Origin: Pseudomonas putida
GTDB lineage: Bacteria > Pseudomonadota > Gammaproteobacteria > Pseudomonadales > Pseudomonadaceae
Length of the DNA: 64,000 nucleotides
Direction: 5' to 3'
NCBI RefSeq assembly: GCF_001941965.1
Contig: NZ_MKZO01000022.1
Span: 32,355 to 96,354, forward strand
The translations under genes and the position numbers were made by a program. Under the pieces are notes generated by a model, which worked only from the letters and a program-made list of their open reading frames with translations, was not told where the DNA came from and did no database searches. Below, piece after piece: positions 51,637 to 59,698 of this stretch; the stretch's first letter is position 1; the number at the start of each line of letters is the position of its first letter.

Positions 51637-52164
51637 TTATGCAGCTCCTTCGCTTTCTTCCACCAGGTCGAAGCGCACCGCGCGGCGGTGGCTCTGGTCA
51701 CCCAGCATGAGTTTTTCCAGTACGAAGCTCAGGGTCAGCACGCCACCGAGCGGGATCGGCGCATAGGTCATGCCCACCCGAATGCTGGGCAGGGTCGCCA
51801 GGTACTGGTTCCAGGTGGTGATGCACAGCTTGACGCCGTACCAGGTCATGAACAGGCAGACGAGGATCATCAGCACCTGCACGAAGATGCCGACCAGGCG
51901 GCGCACCGCCGGGTCCAGGCGATCGGTGACCATGGCCACCGCCATGTGCGCGCCGGCGCGATAGCTGGCGGCGGCGCCGACGAAGGTGAACAGCACCATC
52001 AGCAGGATCGACACCGGCTCCGGCCAGCTGGAGCCGGTACCCAGCACGTAGCGGGCGAAGATGCCCCAAGGAATGATCAGCGACATGGTCAGGATCGACA
52101 GACCGGCGACCCAGATGCAGGCGCGGTACAGCACGTCGTTCAGGCGCAGGAAGAACGATTTCAT
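51637..52164 (-). CDS. TRAP transporter small permease (DctQ)
   Basis: A 175-residue subunit with four helices. The start MKSFFLRLNDVLYRACIWVA at 52164 is chosen; in-frame ATG 52170, GTG 52173 and TTG 52176 are alternatives. It carries the typical ARYVLGTGSSWPEPVSILLM region. It lies between the binding protein (60-base gap) and the large permease. Confidence 0.88.
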   Translation of the reverse strand: MKSFFLRLNDVLYRACIWVAGLSILTMSLIIPWGIFARYVLGTGSSWPEPVSILLMVLFTFVGAAASYRAGAHMAVAMVTDRLDPAVRRLVGIFVQVLMILVCLFMTWYGVKLCITTWNQYLATLPSIRVGMTYAPIPLGGVLTLSFVLEKLMLGDQSHRRAVRFDLVEESEGAA

Positions 52165-52224
52165 AGGCATCACCAAAGCGGTCGTGCAGCAGCGGCTGCA
52201 CGACCAGGGTCGATGTGGAAGGGG

Positions 52225-53190
52225 TTACTCGACGGCGTCGATACGCTTCATCAGATCGGCGTATTGCGCGCCGTATTTCTCGCGTACCGAAGCGGTGGCG
52301 TCGTAGAAGGGCTTCTTGTCGACGACGATGAACTCGACGCCGGCCGCCTTGAGCTTCTCTTCGCTGGCAGCGGACTTGGCATCCCACAGCGCGCGTTCTT
52401 CGAACTGCGCCTCACGGGCAACCTTCTTCACCAGCGCCTGCTGGTCCGGGGTCAGCTTGTTCCAGGTGGTCTTCGACATCACCACCGGCTCCGGCAGGAT
52501 CAAGTGGCTGGTCTGGGTGAAGTACTTGGCGCTCTGGAAGTGGTTGTGCTCGAGCAGGGTCGGCGGGTTGTTTTCAGCACCGTCGATCACGCCGGTCTGC
52601 AGGGCGCTGAAGATCTCGCCGGTGTCCATGGCGATGCCGTTGCCGCCCATGGCGTTCATCATGTCGAGGAACAGCGGGTTGCCCTGCACGCGGATCTTCA
52701 TGCCCTTGAGGTCTTCCAGCGAGCGCACCGGCTTCTTGGTGTAGAGGCTGCGGGTGCCGCCATCCATCCAGGCCAGGGCGACCAGGTTGAATTCGGAATT
52801 GGTGATCTTGTCGAGGATTTCCTGGCCGATCTCGCCATCGATGACCTTGCGCATATGGTCATGGTCGCGGAACACGAACGGCATGTTGAACACGTTCACG
52901 TCCGGCACTACCGGCCCGACGATACCCAGGCTAACCCGGGCCATCTGCACGGCGCCGATCTGCGCCTGTTCGATCACTTCCTTCTCGGAACCCAGTACGC
53001 CACCGGCGAACATCTTGAAGGTGATTTCGCCCTTGGTGGCTTCTTCGAGTTTCTTGCCCATGTTCTGCTCGGCGACCACGGTCGGGTACCCGGCCGGGTG
53101 CACGTCAGCGAACTTGATGTCCAGCGCGAAGGCGGACGCAGAGAAGGCGAAAGGAAGCGCGGCAAGAAGCAGCTTGCGTTTGAAGGTCAT
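52225..53190 (-). CDS. TRAP transporter substrate-binding protein (DctP)
   Basis: A 321-residue periplasmic binding protein. The signal peptide is MTFKRKLLLAALPFAFSASA. The mature part contains the family segment MKIRVQGNPLFLDMMNAMGG. Its arginine binds the carboxylate of the ligand in known members, fitting a sugar acid. ALQTGVIDGAENNPPTLLEH is also typical. Start 53190 is set by the signal peptide. Confidence 0.93.
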   Translation of the reverse strand: MTFKRKLLLAALPFAFSASAFALDIKFADVHPAGYPTVVAEQNMGKKLEEATKGEITFKMFAGGVLGSEKEVIEQAQIGAVQMARVSLGIVGPVVPDVNVFNMPFVFRDHDHMRKVIDGEIGQEILDKITNSEFNLVALAWMDGGTRSLYTKKPVRSLEDLKGMKIRVQGNPLFLDMMNAMGGNGIAMDTGEIFSALQTGVIDGAENNPPTLLEHNHFQSAKYFTQTSHLILPEPVVMSKTTWNKLTPDQQALVKKVAREAQFEERALWDAKSAASEEKLKAAGVEFIVVDKKPFYDATASVREKYGAQYADLMKRIDAVE

Positions 53191-53257
53191 GGTGAAGCTC
53201 CGTGTTTTGTTGTTATCCGGTTTGGCTTGTATGACGGCAGGTTGTGCTGTGTAGCGA

Positions 53258-54139
53258 TCAGTAGCGCGCGGCGGGCTCCTCCAGGCCTTTGGTGCCGGGG
53301 TTGAGGGCGAACACACCACCAGCCAGCGGCTGGTCGGCGAGGTCGACACCCGCCGGGCGGATCGAGGTGACGAACAGGGTGTCGAGGTTGGCGCCACCGA
53401 AGGCGCACATCGCCGGCTTTTTCACCGGCACTTGCAGCGAGCGGTCGAGGCGACCGTCCGGGGTGAAACGGTGGATCAGCCCGGCATCGTTGCCGCAGAT
53501 CCAGTAGCAGCCGTCCTGGTCGATGGCGGCGCCATCGGGGCGGCCGGGATACGCGTGCATATCGACGAAGACCCGCTGGTTGTGCGGCGTGCCGGTGTCG
53601 ATGTCGTAGTCGAAGACCCAGACGGTCTGCACGCTCGGGTGCGAGTCCGAGAGGTACATGCGCCTGCCGTCCGGGCTGAAGGCCAGGCCGTTGGGCACCA
53701 GCATGCTGTCGAGCTGGCGGTGCAGGCGGCCTTCGCCGTCGTGCCGGTACAGCGCGCCGACCGGAATGCCTTGCTGCATGTCCATCAGCATGGTGCCGGC
53801 CCAGAAGCGGCCCTGGCGGTCGCAGCGCCCGTCGTTGAAGCGCATGCCCTCGCGGGCATGCTCGACCGGGCTGAGCAGGCGACTGTCGAGGCGGCCATCA
53901 GCGGTGGCGGTCACCTGGAAGATGCCGCTCTCCATCCCGGCCACCCACCCATCGCCATTGCGGGCGATGCAGGCGAGCATTTCGTCGCCCTGCCAGACCT
54001 GGTGCGCGCCGTCCGCGGCGCTCCAGCGATGCAGTTGCCGCGCAGGGATATCGGCCCAGTACAGGGCCTGCTCGCCGGCGTGCCACACCGGGCTCTCACC
54101 GGTGCCGTTGCGGGCGTCGACGATCAGTTCGCAATTCAT
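53258..54139 (-). CDS. SMP-30/gluconolactonase-type lactonase
   Basis: A 293-residue six-bladed beta-propeller lactonase. Metal-binding residues fit GTGESPVWHAGEQALYWADI near the N-terminus and MLVPNGLAFSPDGRRMYLSD and GRPDGAAIDQDGCYWICGND later. In the uronate oxidation route such proteins open the galactaro- or glucarolactone made by uronate dehydrogenase, which lies 25 bases upstream in the same operon. Substrate is inferred from that. Start 54139 gives the family N-terminus; the longer frame runs back into udh. Confidence 0.88.
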   Translation of the reverse strand: MNCELIVDARNGTGESPVWHAGEQALYWADIPARQLHRWSAADGAHQVWQGDEMLACIARNGDGWVAGMESGIFQVTATADGRLDSRLLSPVEHAREGMRFNDGRCDRQGRFWAGTMLMDMQQGIPVGALYRHDGEGRLHRQLDSMLVPNGLAFSPDGRRMYLSDSHPSVQTVWVFDYDIDTGTPHNQRVFVDMHAYPGRPDGAAIDQDGCYWICGNDAGLIHRFTPDGRLDRSLQVPVKKPAMCAFGGANLDTLFVTSIRPAGVDLADQPLAGGVFALNPGTKGLEEPAARY

Positions 54140-54164
54140 GGGCCGTGCCTCCTGGCGCGTGGGG

Positions 54165-54971
54165 TCAGTTGAACGGGCCGGCCGCGACAAAGGCGCCGCC
54201 CTGGTAGACCATCGAAGGGTCGTCGGCAGCCGGTGCCGGCTGAGCTTCGACCTGGGCGCGGAACACCTCGGAGGTGTCTTTCGGCTCATAGCCCAGATGC
54301 TCGGCGTAGCGGTTGTCCCACCACAGGGTGCGGTTGTCGGAGGCGCCGTAGACGATGGTGTGGCCGACGTCCGGCGTGGTCAGGCCGCGCTGGATCAACT
54401 GGGTCAGGTCGTCGTAGCTCAGCCAGGTGCAGAGCATGCGCGGGTTCTGTGGCTGGTCGAAGGACGAGCCGATGCGGATGCTGACGGTCTCGATGCCGTA
54501 GCGGTCGAAGTAGAAACTGGCGACGTCTTCGCCGTAGCACTTGGACAGGCCGTAGTAGCTGTCCGGACGACGCGGGGAACGGGCGTCGATGCGCTCGTCC
54601 TGGCGGTAGAAACCGATGGTGTGGTTGGAGCTGGCGAAGATCACCCGCTTCACCCCGTGCTTGCGCGCCGCCTCGTAGATGTGGAACACGCCGCAGATAT
54701 TCGGGCCGAGGATGTCTTCGAAGGAATGCTCGGTGGACACGCCGCCGAAATGGATGATGGCGTCGACGCCTTCGACCAGGGCATGCACGGCGGCCTTGTC
54801 GGCGAGGTCGCAGGTCACCACCTCTTCATGGGAGCCCGCGGCAGGTGCCATGGGGCTGATATCGGACAGGCGCAGTACCTCGGTGAAGCCTTGCAGGCGT
54901 TCGCGGAGGATCTTGCCCAGGCCGCCTGCGGCTCCGGTGAGCAGCAGGCGATTGAAGGGAGTGGTGGTCAT
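54165..54971 (-). CDS. udh: Uronate dehydrogenase
   Basis: A 268-residue short-chain (extended) dehydrogenase that oxidises glucuronate or galacturonate to the aldarolactone with NAD. The nucleotide loop GAAGGLG is at 13-19 and the catalytic YxxxK is Tyr140-Lys144 in SYYGLSKCYGED. The segments FASSNHTIGFY and SIRIGSSFDQPQN agree with characterised Pseudomonas uronate dehydrogenase as I know it. It is the first gene of udh-lactonase-TRAP, with an operator-like site 25 bases upstream. Confidence 0.92.
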   Translation of the reverse strand: MTTTPFNRLLLTGAAGGLGKILRERLQGFTEVLRLSDISPMAPAAGSHEEVVTCDLADKAAVHALVEGVDAIIHFGGVSTEHSFEDILGPNICGVFHIYEAARKHGVKRVIFASSNHTIGFYRQDERIDARSPRRPDSYYGLSKCYGEDVASFYFDRYGIETVSIRIGSSFDQPQNPRMLCTWLSYDDLTQLIQRGLTTPDVGHTIVYGASDNRTLWWDNRYAEHLGYEPKDTSEVFRAQVEAQPAPAADDPSMVYQGGAFVAAGPFN

Positions 54972-54995
54972 GGCCGGCCCCGAATTGTCGTGAAT

Positions 54996-55016
54996 TGTTG
55001 TAGGTTGTCGTATGAC
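54996..55016. promoter_or_regulatory. Uronate-regulon operator, site 2 (udh)
   Basis: TGTTGTAGGTTGTCGTATGA plus C: it matches site 3 at about 17 of 21 positions. The core TTGT-CGT-ATGA is a degenerate form of the FadR-type TNGT-N3-ACNA. Confidence 0.65.
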
Positions 55017-55018
55017 TT

Positions 55019-55033
55019 TTGTCGATTATCGAC
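55019..55033. promoter_or_regulatory. Perfect palindrome upstream of udh
   Basis: TGTCGAT-T-ATCGACA, a 15-base perfect palindrome directly beside operator site 2. It may bind a second regulator or lie at the promoter; function unknown. Confidence 0.4.
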
Positions 55034-55096
55034 AGCGATTCCGCTGCCTGTCAACGCCTGGTTGCGGGGGTCACCCTGTGCCCCCCCCCGGGTCGA

Positions 55097-56335
55097 TCAC
55101 AGCAGCGACAGCGGATAGTTGAAGATCAGGCGGTTCTCGTCGAACTCGTTGTTGCTGTAGTCGCGGCGGATGCTCGAGTTGCGCCAGCGGATGCTGAGGT
55201 TCTTGAAGGTCCCGCTCTGGATCACGTAGGCCAGTTCCGATTCGCGGACCCATTCCTTACCGTCGGTGATGTTGCCGGTATGCACATCCTGGCCGCTGAT
55301 GTAGCGGTTCATCAGGGTCAGGCCGGGCACGCCGACACCGGCGAAGTTGAAGTCATGGCGAACCTGCCAGGAGCGTTCTTCCGAGTTGTCGAAGCTGGAG
55401 TTGTAGCTGTCGTTGGCCAGGGTGCCGCCGCTGGTGCCGTTGACCCGCATCCAGGTGTTGCCGTCGACGCGCTGCAGGCCGAGCCAGAAGGTGTTGCTGC
55501 CGTACTTGGCGGAGAACATCCCGGAGTAGGTCTTGTTGTCCAGCTTGCCGGCGCGGGCGGCGCCGTCGTCGTCGCCGTGGAAGTAGCCGAGGTTGGCGCC
55601 GAGGGTCCAGTCGCCCAGCGGCTGCATGTGGCTGACCTGCAGGTACTGTTGCTCGTAGACGTCTTTCAGCACGGCGTTCCACAGGCCGAACAGGGTGCGG
55701 TCCTGGTTGAACTTGTACTCACCGCCGACGAAGTTGAAGCGGTCCGACACCCCGCTGCCGTAGCTCATGTCTTCCATGCTCGCGTCGTTGCGCGGGCTGT
55801 TGCCGCGGAACTGGCCGCCGTAGAGGGTCAGACCGGCGATCTCGTTGGAGGTCACCTGGCCGCCGCGGAAGGTTTGCGGCAGAGAGCGGCCGTCGTCGGA
55901 GCGGAGGATCGGCAATACCGGCATCCACTCGCCGACCTTCAGTTCGGTCTTGGAAATCCGCATCTTCCCGGCCACTGCCAGGCGCCCGTAATCGTCGGCC
56001 GGGCGACCGTCGTCATGCCGCGGCAACAGCGCCGTGCCGTAGGTGCCGCCACCGCCATCGAGCTTCACCGACCACAGCCCCAACACATCCGCGCCAAAAC
56101 CAACGGTGCCCTCGGTGAAGCCGGAGCGGGCATCGAGAATGAAGCTCTGGGTCCACTCCTCGGCCTTGCTCTGCGGGTTGCTCGGGTTGGTGAAGTTGCG
56201 GTTGATGTAGAAGTTGCGCAGGCCGAGGGTGGCCTTGGAATCATCGATAAAGCCGGCGGCGCTGCTGGTCATCGGCAGGCTGGCGAGCAGGCCGGTGCCG
56301 AGCAGGGTGAAAGGAAGGGTGTGGCGGATTTTCAT
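55097..56335 (-). CDS. OprD-family outer-membrane porin
   Basis: A 412-residue porin for small acids. The signal peptide is MKIRHTLPFTLLGTGLLASL, with cleavage near SSAAG. The mature start GFIDDSKATLGLRNFYINRN and the strands TEGTVGFGADVLGLWSVKLD and GLQRVDGNTWMRVNGT are typical of the OprD/Opd family. The last residues (LIFNYPLSLL) are the barrel end. Start 56335 is chosen because the frame upstream is basic, proline-rich leader DNA. Substrate (uronates) is inferred from the operator in its leader. Confidence 0.9.
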   Translation of the reverse strand: MKIRHTLPFTLLGTGLLASLPMTSSAAGFIDDSKATLGLRNFYINRNFTNPSNPQSKAEEWTQSFILDARSGFTEGTVGFGADVLGLWSVKLDGGGGTYGTALLPRHDDGRPADDYGRLAVAGKMRISKTELKVGEWMPVLPILRSDDGRSLPQTFRGGQVTSNEIAGLTLYGGQFRGNSPRNDASMEDMSYGSGVSDRFNFVGGEYKFNQDRTLFGLWNAVLKDVYEQQYLQVSHMQPLGDWTLGANLGYFHGDDDGAARAGKLDNKTYSGMFSAKYGSNTFWLGLQRVDGNTWMRVNGTSGGTLANDSYNSSFDNSEERSWQVRHDFNFAGVGVPGLTLMNRYISGQDVHTGNITDGKEWVRESELAYVIQSGTFKNLSIRWRNSSIRRDYSNNEFDENRLIFNYPLSLL

Positions 56336-56560
56336 TATTGTTGTGCTCCCTGAGGGTGTGGCAGTCCGTCCACGGGGCGCGCGTCGGCGACCTGCGGTGT
56401 GGGCGGGTGGCTTGGGGTGGAACCTGGAATTCGCGGGGGTCAGATGCCCACGGCGATACACGGCGAGCCGAAGGGGCTGGCCGGGGAAATCGGGAGATGG
56501 GAGACGCGCGGGTAGAGCGAAGGTGATGTCGACATGGGCAGGTTCACTGTTTTTAGTTTT

Positions 56561-56584
56561 TGTTGTGTGTTGTCGTACAACATG
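56561..56584. promoter_or_regulatory. Uronate-regulon operator, site 3 (oprD)
   Basis: The plus strand carries the near-exact reverse complement of site 1, with core TTGT-CGT-ACAA, a full match to the FadR-family consensus. It lies 226 bases before the porin ATG. The porin leader (56336-56560) contains no gene. Confidence 0.75.
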
Positions 56585-56704
56585 TCGAATTATTAGCAAG
56601 GGTGGGTGGGGGTGTCAACGGTTTGGGTGCGCTGGATTTATTCAGGCGTGTCGATATATGGGGGCTGTGTTTCAGTCGATGGCTCTAGTTCGGGGGTTCT
56701 TAAG

Positions 56705-56977
56705 ATGGCCAAGACATACGATGACGAGCTGGGAATCCGTTGGTCAGCCTGCTTTGTCATGACCGGACAATCGCATTACCTTTCCACGACGCCTTCTATC
56801 TCGGGACAGAACATGAGCGACGCTGAAGCAGCTTTTCTCACCTTCCTTGCCAAGGACATTGCTGAAAATCCACACCGCCTGGTGGCTATAGATCAGGAGG
56901 TTGTGCGAAACATCGAGAAGTTGGTGGGCGATGTCGATATCGATCTGGACGCTGCGTTATCGATGGATGACGAGTAA
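56705..56977 (+). pseudogene. Remnant of a PrlF-type antitoxin
   Basis: A frame of up to 90 residues. The last 54 (from the ATG at 56813, MSDAEAAFLTFLAKDIAENP to the acidic end DLDAALSMDDE) resemble the C-terminal half of PrlF/SohA antitoxins, which pair with YhaV toxins. The N-terminal AbrB-like DNA-binding half that the family needs is not recognisable upstream in any frame I checked. No toxin gene follows; a REP pair does. A short functional protein from 56813 cannot be excluded, hence moderate confidence. Confidence 0.55.
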
Positions 56978-56994
56978 AGCGTTTTACACCCGCC

Positions 56995-57177
56995 CCCTGT
57001 AGGAGCTGGCTTGCCTGCGATGGACTGCGCTAGCAGTCCCAAAGCCATCCAGCACGAACTGCTGTCAGGTGACATTCCAGATTCGGCGCCAGCCCTATCG
57101 CATTCATACAGAAACCCGGCGTGGCAGGTTTTGGGACCGCTGCGCGGTCCATCGCAGGCAAGCCAGCTCCTACAGGG
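56995..57177. repeat. Variant REP pair, widely spaced
   Basis: Two inverted copies of a REP variant (GTAGGAGCTGGCTTGCCTGC at 56999, and its complement at 57149-57177) about 125 bases apart. The variant differs from the main family at the AGGAGC and CCTGC positions. The stretch between them has no gene. Confidence 0.8.
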
Positions 57178-57195
57178 ACCTGCGGTGATTTGGAG

Positions 57196-57675
57196 TCAGG
57201 AATCCTGCTCACCAACCCGGTACTCGAACCAGATCCGGTGCGTACCATCGCTTTCGACGCTGATCCCGCCCGTTCCCGCGATTCCCGCCAGTTCCCCTGT
57301 CCCACTGCCTTCAACAATGCTGAAGAACTCGTTCGCCCGGTCACTGCCGCTGGTGGAGGCTGAGTGCAGGAAGTTGAAGGTGCCGGTCTTGCCGTTGACG
57401 CTGCCTTCAAAGCTTTCCATGGCGACATAGCTGCCCTTGCCCAGGGCACGGTCGAAGGCAGCGGTAAACAGGGTGGAGGAGTGACCCTGGATCTCGCCGC
57501 TGTAGTGTTTCTCCATGGTGATCACGGAGACCGGAAGAGCCGTGGCGATGGCAGGAACCGGAGTCAGTTCGGCGGGTTTGAAATCCTTGGCGGAAAAGGT
57601 AGCGCTGGCCTTCACTGGCAGTCGTCCATTGGTGTTTGCGGATGCACTGTGTAACACGGACAGGGCGGCCGACAC
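57196..57675 (-). CDS. DUF3224 protein, N-terminus possibly truncated
   Basis: A 159-residue protein of the DUF3224 family (beta-barrel fold, function unknown). Typical segments are MEKHYSGEIQGHSSTLFTAA, GSYVAMESFEGSVNGKTGTF, and GSGTGELAGIAGTGGISVES. The start GTG at 57675 gives SAALSVLHSASANT, which looks like the second half of a signal peptide without its basic beginning. A REP pair starts four bases upstream of the GTG, so the original start may have been lost. Confidence 0.7.
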   Translation of the reverse strand: MSAALSVLHSASANTNGRLPVKASATFSAKDFKPAELTPVPAIATALPVSVITMEKHYSGEIQGHSSTLFTAAFDRALGKGSYVAMESFEGSVNGKTGTFNFLHSASTSGSDRANEFFSIVEGSGTGELAGIAGTGGISVESDGTHRIWFEYRVGEQDS

Positions 57676-57678
57676 GAA

Positions 57679-57772
57679 CCTTGTGGGAGCTGGCTTGCCA
57701 GCGATTTGGCCCGGCGGGACAACATCATTGCCTGAGCCGGCCTCATCGCTGGCAAGCCAGCTCCCACAGGGT
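57679..57772. repeat. REP pair (inverted)
   Basis: Facing REP copies between the DUF6124 gene and the DUF3224 gene, about 35 bases apart. Confidence 0.9.
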
Positions 57773-57790
57773 TTTAGCGGCGCCCTTGGG

Positions 57791-58102
57791 TCAACCTGAT
57801 GCCTGCCACTGCGCGACCCCCTTTAACATCGATTCGACCAACGCCTGCGAAGCTTCCAGGCTGTGCTGGGTTGCCCAGAGCATCCCGGCCAGGTAGTTGT
57901 CCTTGACCGTGTCACAGGCCTGGAGATTGGTTTCGAAGGCGGTGCGCAAGAACACGGTGAGGTGAACCAAGGCCTCTTCAACATCGACTCCGGCGCAGAC
58001 GGCGAACAACGGGGGATGGTGACCGTCGCACGAGGCAAACGGGGTGTGGACGGTAATAGGGCGGGACGGTGATGCAGGTGGATCGGGGACGATCTTCTTC
58101 AT
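57791..58102 (-). CDS. DUF6124-type Pseudomonas protein
   Basis: A 103-residue protein of a Pseudomonas-restricted type (DUF6124, formerly DUF3077-like): MKKIVPDPPASP at the start, then LFAVCAGVDVEEALVHLTVF and a helical C-terminus. Function unknown. No signal peptide or membrane segment. Start 58102 fits the family start. The 527 bases from 58103 to 58629 hold a REP pair and otherwise nothing I recognise. Confidence 0.7.
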   Translation of the reverse strand: MKKIVPDPPASPSRPITVHTPFASCDGHHPPLFAVCAGVDVEEALVHLTVFLRTAFETNLQACDTVKDNYLAGMLWATQHSLEASQALVESMLKGVAQWQASG

Positions 58103-58458
58103 GACATTCCACCTTGCGGATGAGGCTGTCACGGGATCGCTGTCAAACGAACGGGTGGCAGCTGTACGCGGGTTGACAGACCGAGGCAAGGTATCCCGGC
58201 GCGCACGAAGGCGCCCCACGTACAGCCACCATGACACAACAACCACGGCGCACGCGCTGTGGCAGGTGGATCCAGCACTGAATGGAACCTTACACACGGC
58301 CTGTCAAACCGGTCGCTGGAATCAGCGACGGAGGCAAGACTAGGCAGCGCTTCCCCAGTACGCAATGGCTGAAAAGCCGCGGAAGTATGCTTGGGAATTT
58401 GCCTACATAAAAGTCGGAGATAGCCGAAGTTTCGTAGCTTTATATGGCAAGACACGGA

Positions 58459-58552
58459 CCCTGTGGGAGCTGGCTTGCCAGCGATAGCGTCAGACCAGAC
58501 ACCATCTTCGTCAGTGCCGGCCAAATCGCTGGCAAGCCAGCTCCCACAGGGA
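58459..58552. repeat. REP pair (inverted)
   Basis: Facing REP copies about 35 bases apart in the gap between the divergent DUF6124 and AraC genes. Confidence 0.9.
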
Positions 58553-58629
58553 TATGCGGTGCGCCATCATCAGGCTGTAACCACCCTCTCCTATCCTGCT
58601 TTTCCCCAGAATCCCCTCGAAGACCAACA

Positions 58630-59607
58630 ATGAATCTGGACCCAGCCAGCCCCCGCCAGTCCTTCATGATCCGCTCCGACAACATGAGCACCGACGATTT
58701 CGGCGCGCTGTTCACGCGTATGTTCGGCAATCTCTACGCCGGCATGCCGCGCCCTGATCGCCAGGTGGCCATCGCCGGCGTCTACGGTCGCTACGACGGT
58801 GTGAGCTTTCGCAACCTGAGCTTTCGCGGCGACCTGCTGACCAGCCTGCCCGACGCCGAGGACGAGATCACCTTCGTCTTCCCCACCGCCGGACGCATCG
58901 TCTTCAGCCATTCCAGCGAGATCATCGGCACTCCACAGATCGGCCTCGCCGTGGAAAAGACCTCGGTGAAATCGGTGAGCTTCATCGACGGCCACTCCCA
59001 ATACGGCATGTCGATCCGCCGCTCGGTATTCGCCCGCCGCCTCTCTCTCCTGCTGGGCAAACCGATCCTCCAGCCGATCCGCTTCCGTCCCATGGTGGAC
59101 CTGGCCTCGAACGCCTTCCAGGGCATCAAGGCCATCGTTGGCATGGCCACCGGCAACGAATTCGACCAGTTGATGACCGCCAGCTCGCTGATGCCCAGCC
59201 GCCTGCAGGAAATGCTGGTGGATTCGGTACTGGAAATTTGGCCGCACAACTACAGCGAAGCGCTGAAGTGCCCACAGAAGCTGATCGCGCCGCGCCATGT
59301 GAAACAGGCCATGGACTACATCCAGGCCCACCCCGACGCCCTGGTCAGCGGCAGCGAACTGGCCGAGCTGAGCAATATCAGTCTGCGTGCCCTGCAGGAC
59401 GGCTTCCGCCGCTTCGTGGGAACCTCGATCGTGTCCTATCAGCGCCAGGTGCGTTTGCAACGGGCGTATGAGGCGCTGAAGCAGGACGCTTCCCGCTCCG
59501 TCAGCGAAATCTCCCTGGCCCTGGGTTTCAGCAATGTCGGCCGCTTCTGCCAGTACTTCCAGAGCGCCTACGGGATCAGCCCGGCGGATCTGCGCAACGG
59601 ATCTTGA
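58630..59607 (+). CDS. AraC/XylS-family regulator
   Basis: A 325-residue transcription activator. An N-terminal cupin-like ligand domain (about residues 15-190, with FRNLSFRGDLLTSLPDAEDE) is followed by two helix-turn-helix units at the C-terminus (SGSELAELSNISLRALQDGF and the signature SEISLALGFSNVGRFCQYFQ). Size and layout are like XylS/BenR-type aromatic-acid regulators, but no such target is adjacent. ATG 58630 is chosen because the upstream frame crosses the REP pair. Confidence 0.88.
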   Translation: MNLDPASPRQSFMIRSDNMSTDDFGALFTRMFGNLYAGMPRPDRQVAIAGVYGRYDGVSFRNLSFRGDLLTSLPDAEDEITFVFPTAGRIVFSHSSEIIGTPQIGLAVEKTSVKSVSFIDGHSQYGMSIRRSVFARRLSLLLGKPILQPIRFRPMVDLASNAFQGIKAIVGMATGNEFDQLMTASSLMPSRLQEMLVDSVLEIWPHNYSEALKCPQKLIAPRHVKQAMDYIQAHPDALVSGSELAELSNISLRALQDGFRRFVGTSIVSYQRQVRLQRAYEALKQDASRSVSEISLALGFSNVGRFCQYFQSAYGISPADLRNGS

Positions 59608-59697
59608 GCTACAAGCCGCAAGCTTCAAGCGGCAAGAAAGAGCAGTCCGCGTCGCCGCTGCTCTCTCTTGCCGCTTGCAACTTGCAGCTTAGAGCTC
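59606..59697. repeat. About 90-bp palindromic repeat, copy C
   Basis: Fills the whole junction between the convergent AraC and phosphatase genes. The arms GCAAGCTTCAAGCGGCAAGA and TCTTGCCGCTTGCAACTTGC are imperfect complements. Its reverse complement shares GGCGACGCGGACTGCTCTT with copy B. Confidence 0.75.
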
Positions 59698-59698
59698 G

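Noticed and set aside
53198..53257. A possible fourth uronate operator (TTGTATGACGG) before the binding-protein gene
   Set aside because: Only part of the core matches and the flanks differ; it lies inside a probable operon.
55081..55089. Nine-C run as a phase-variation switch
   Set aside because: It lies outside coding sequence, beyond the porin stop, and not in a promoter spacer I can identify.
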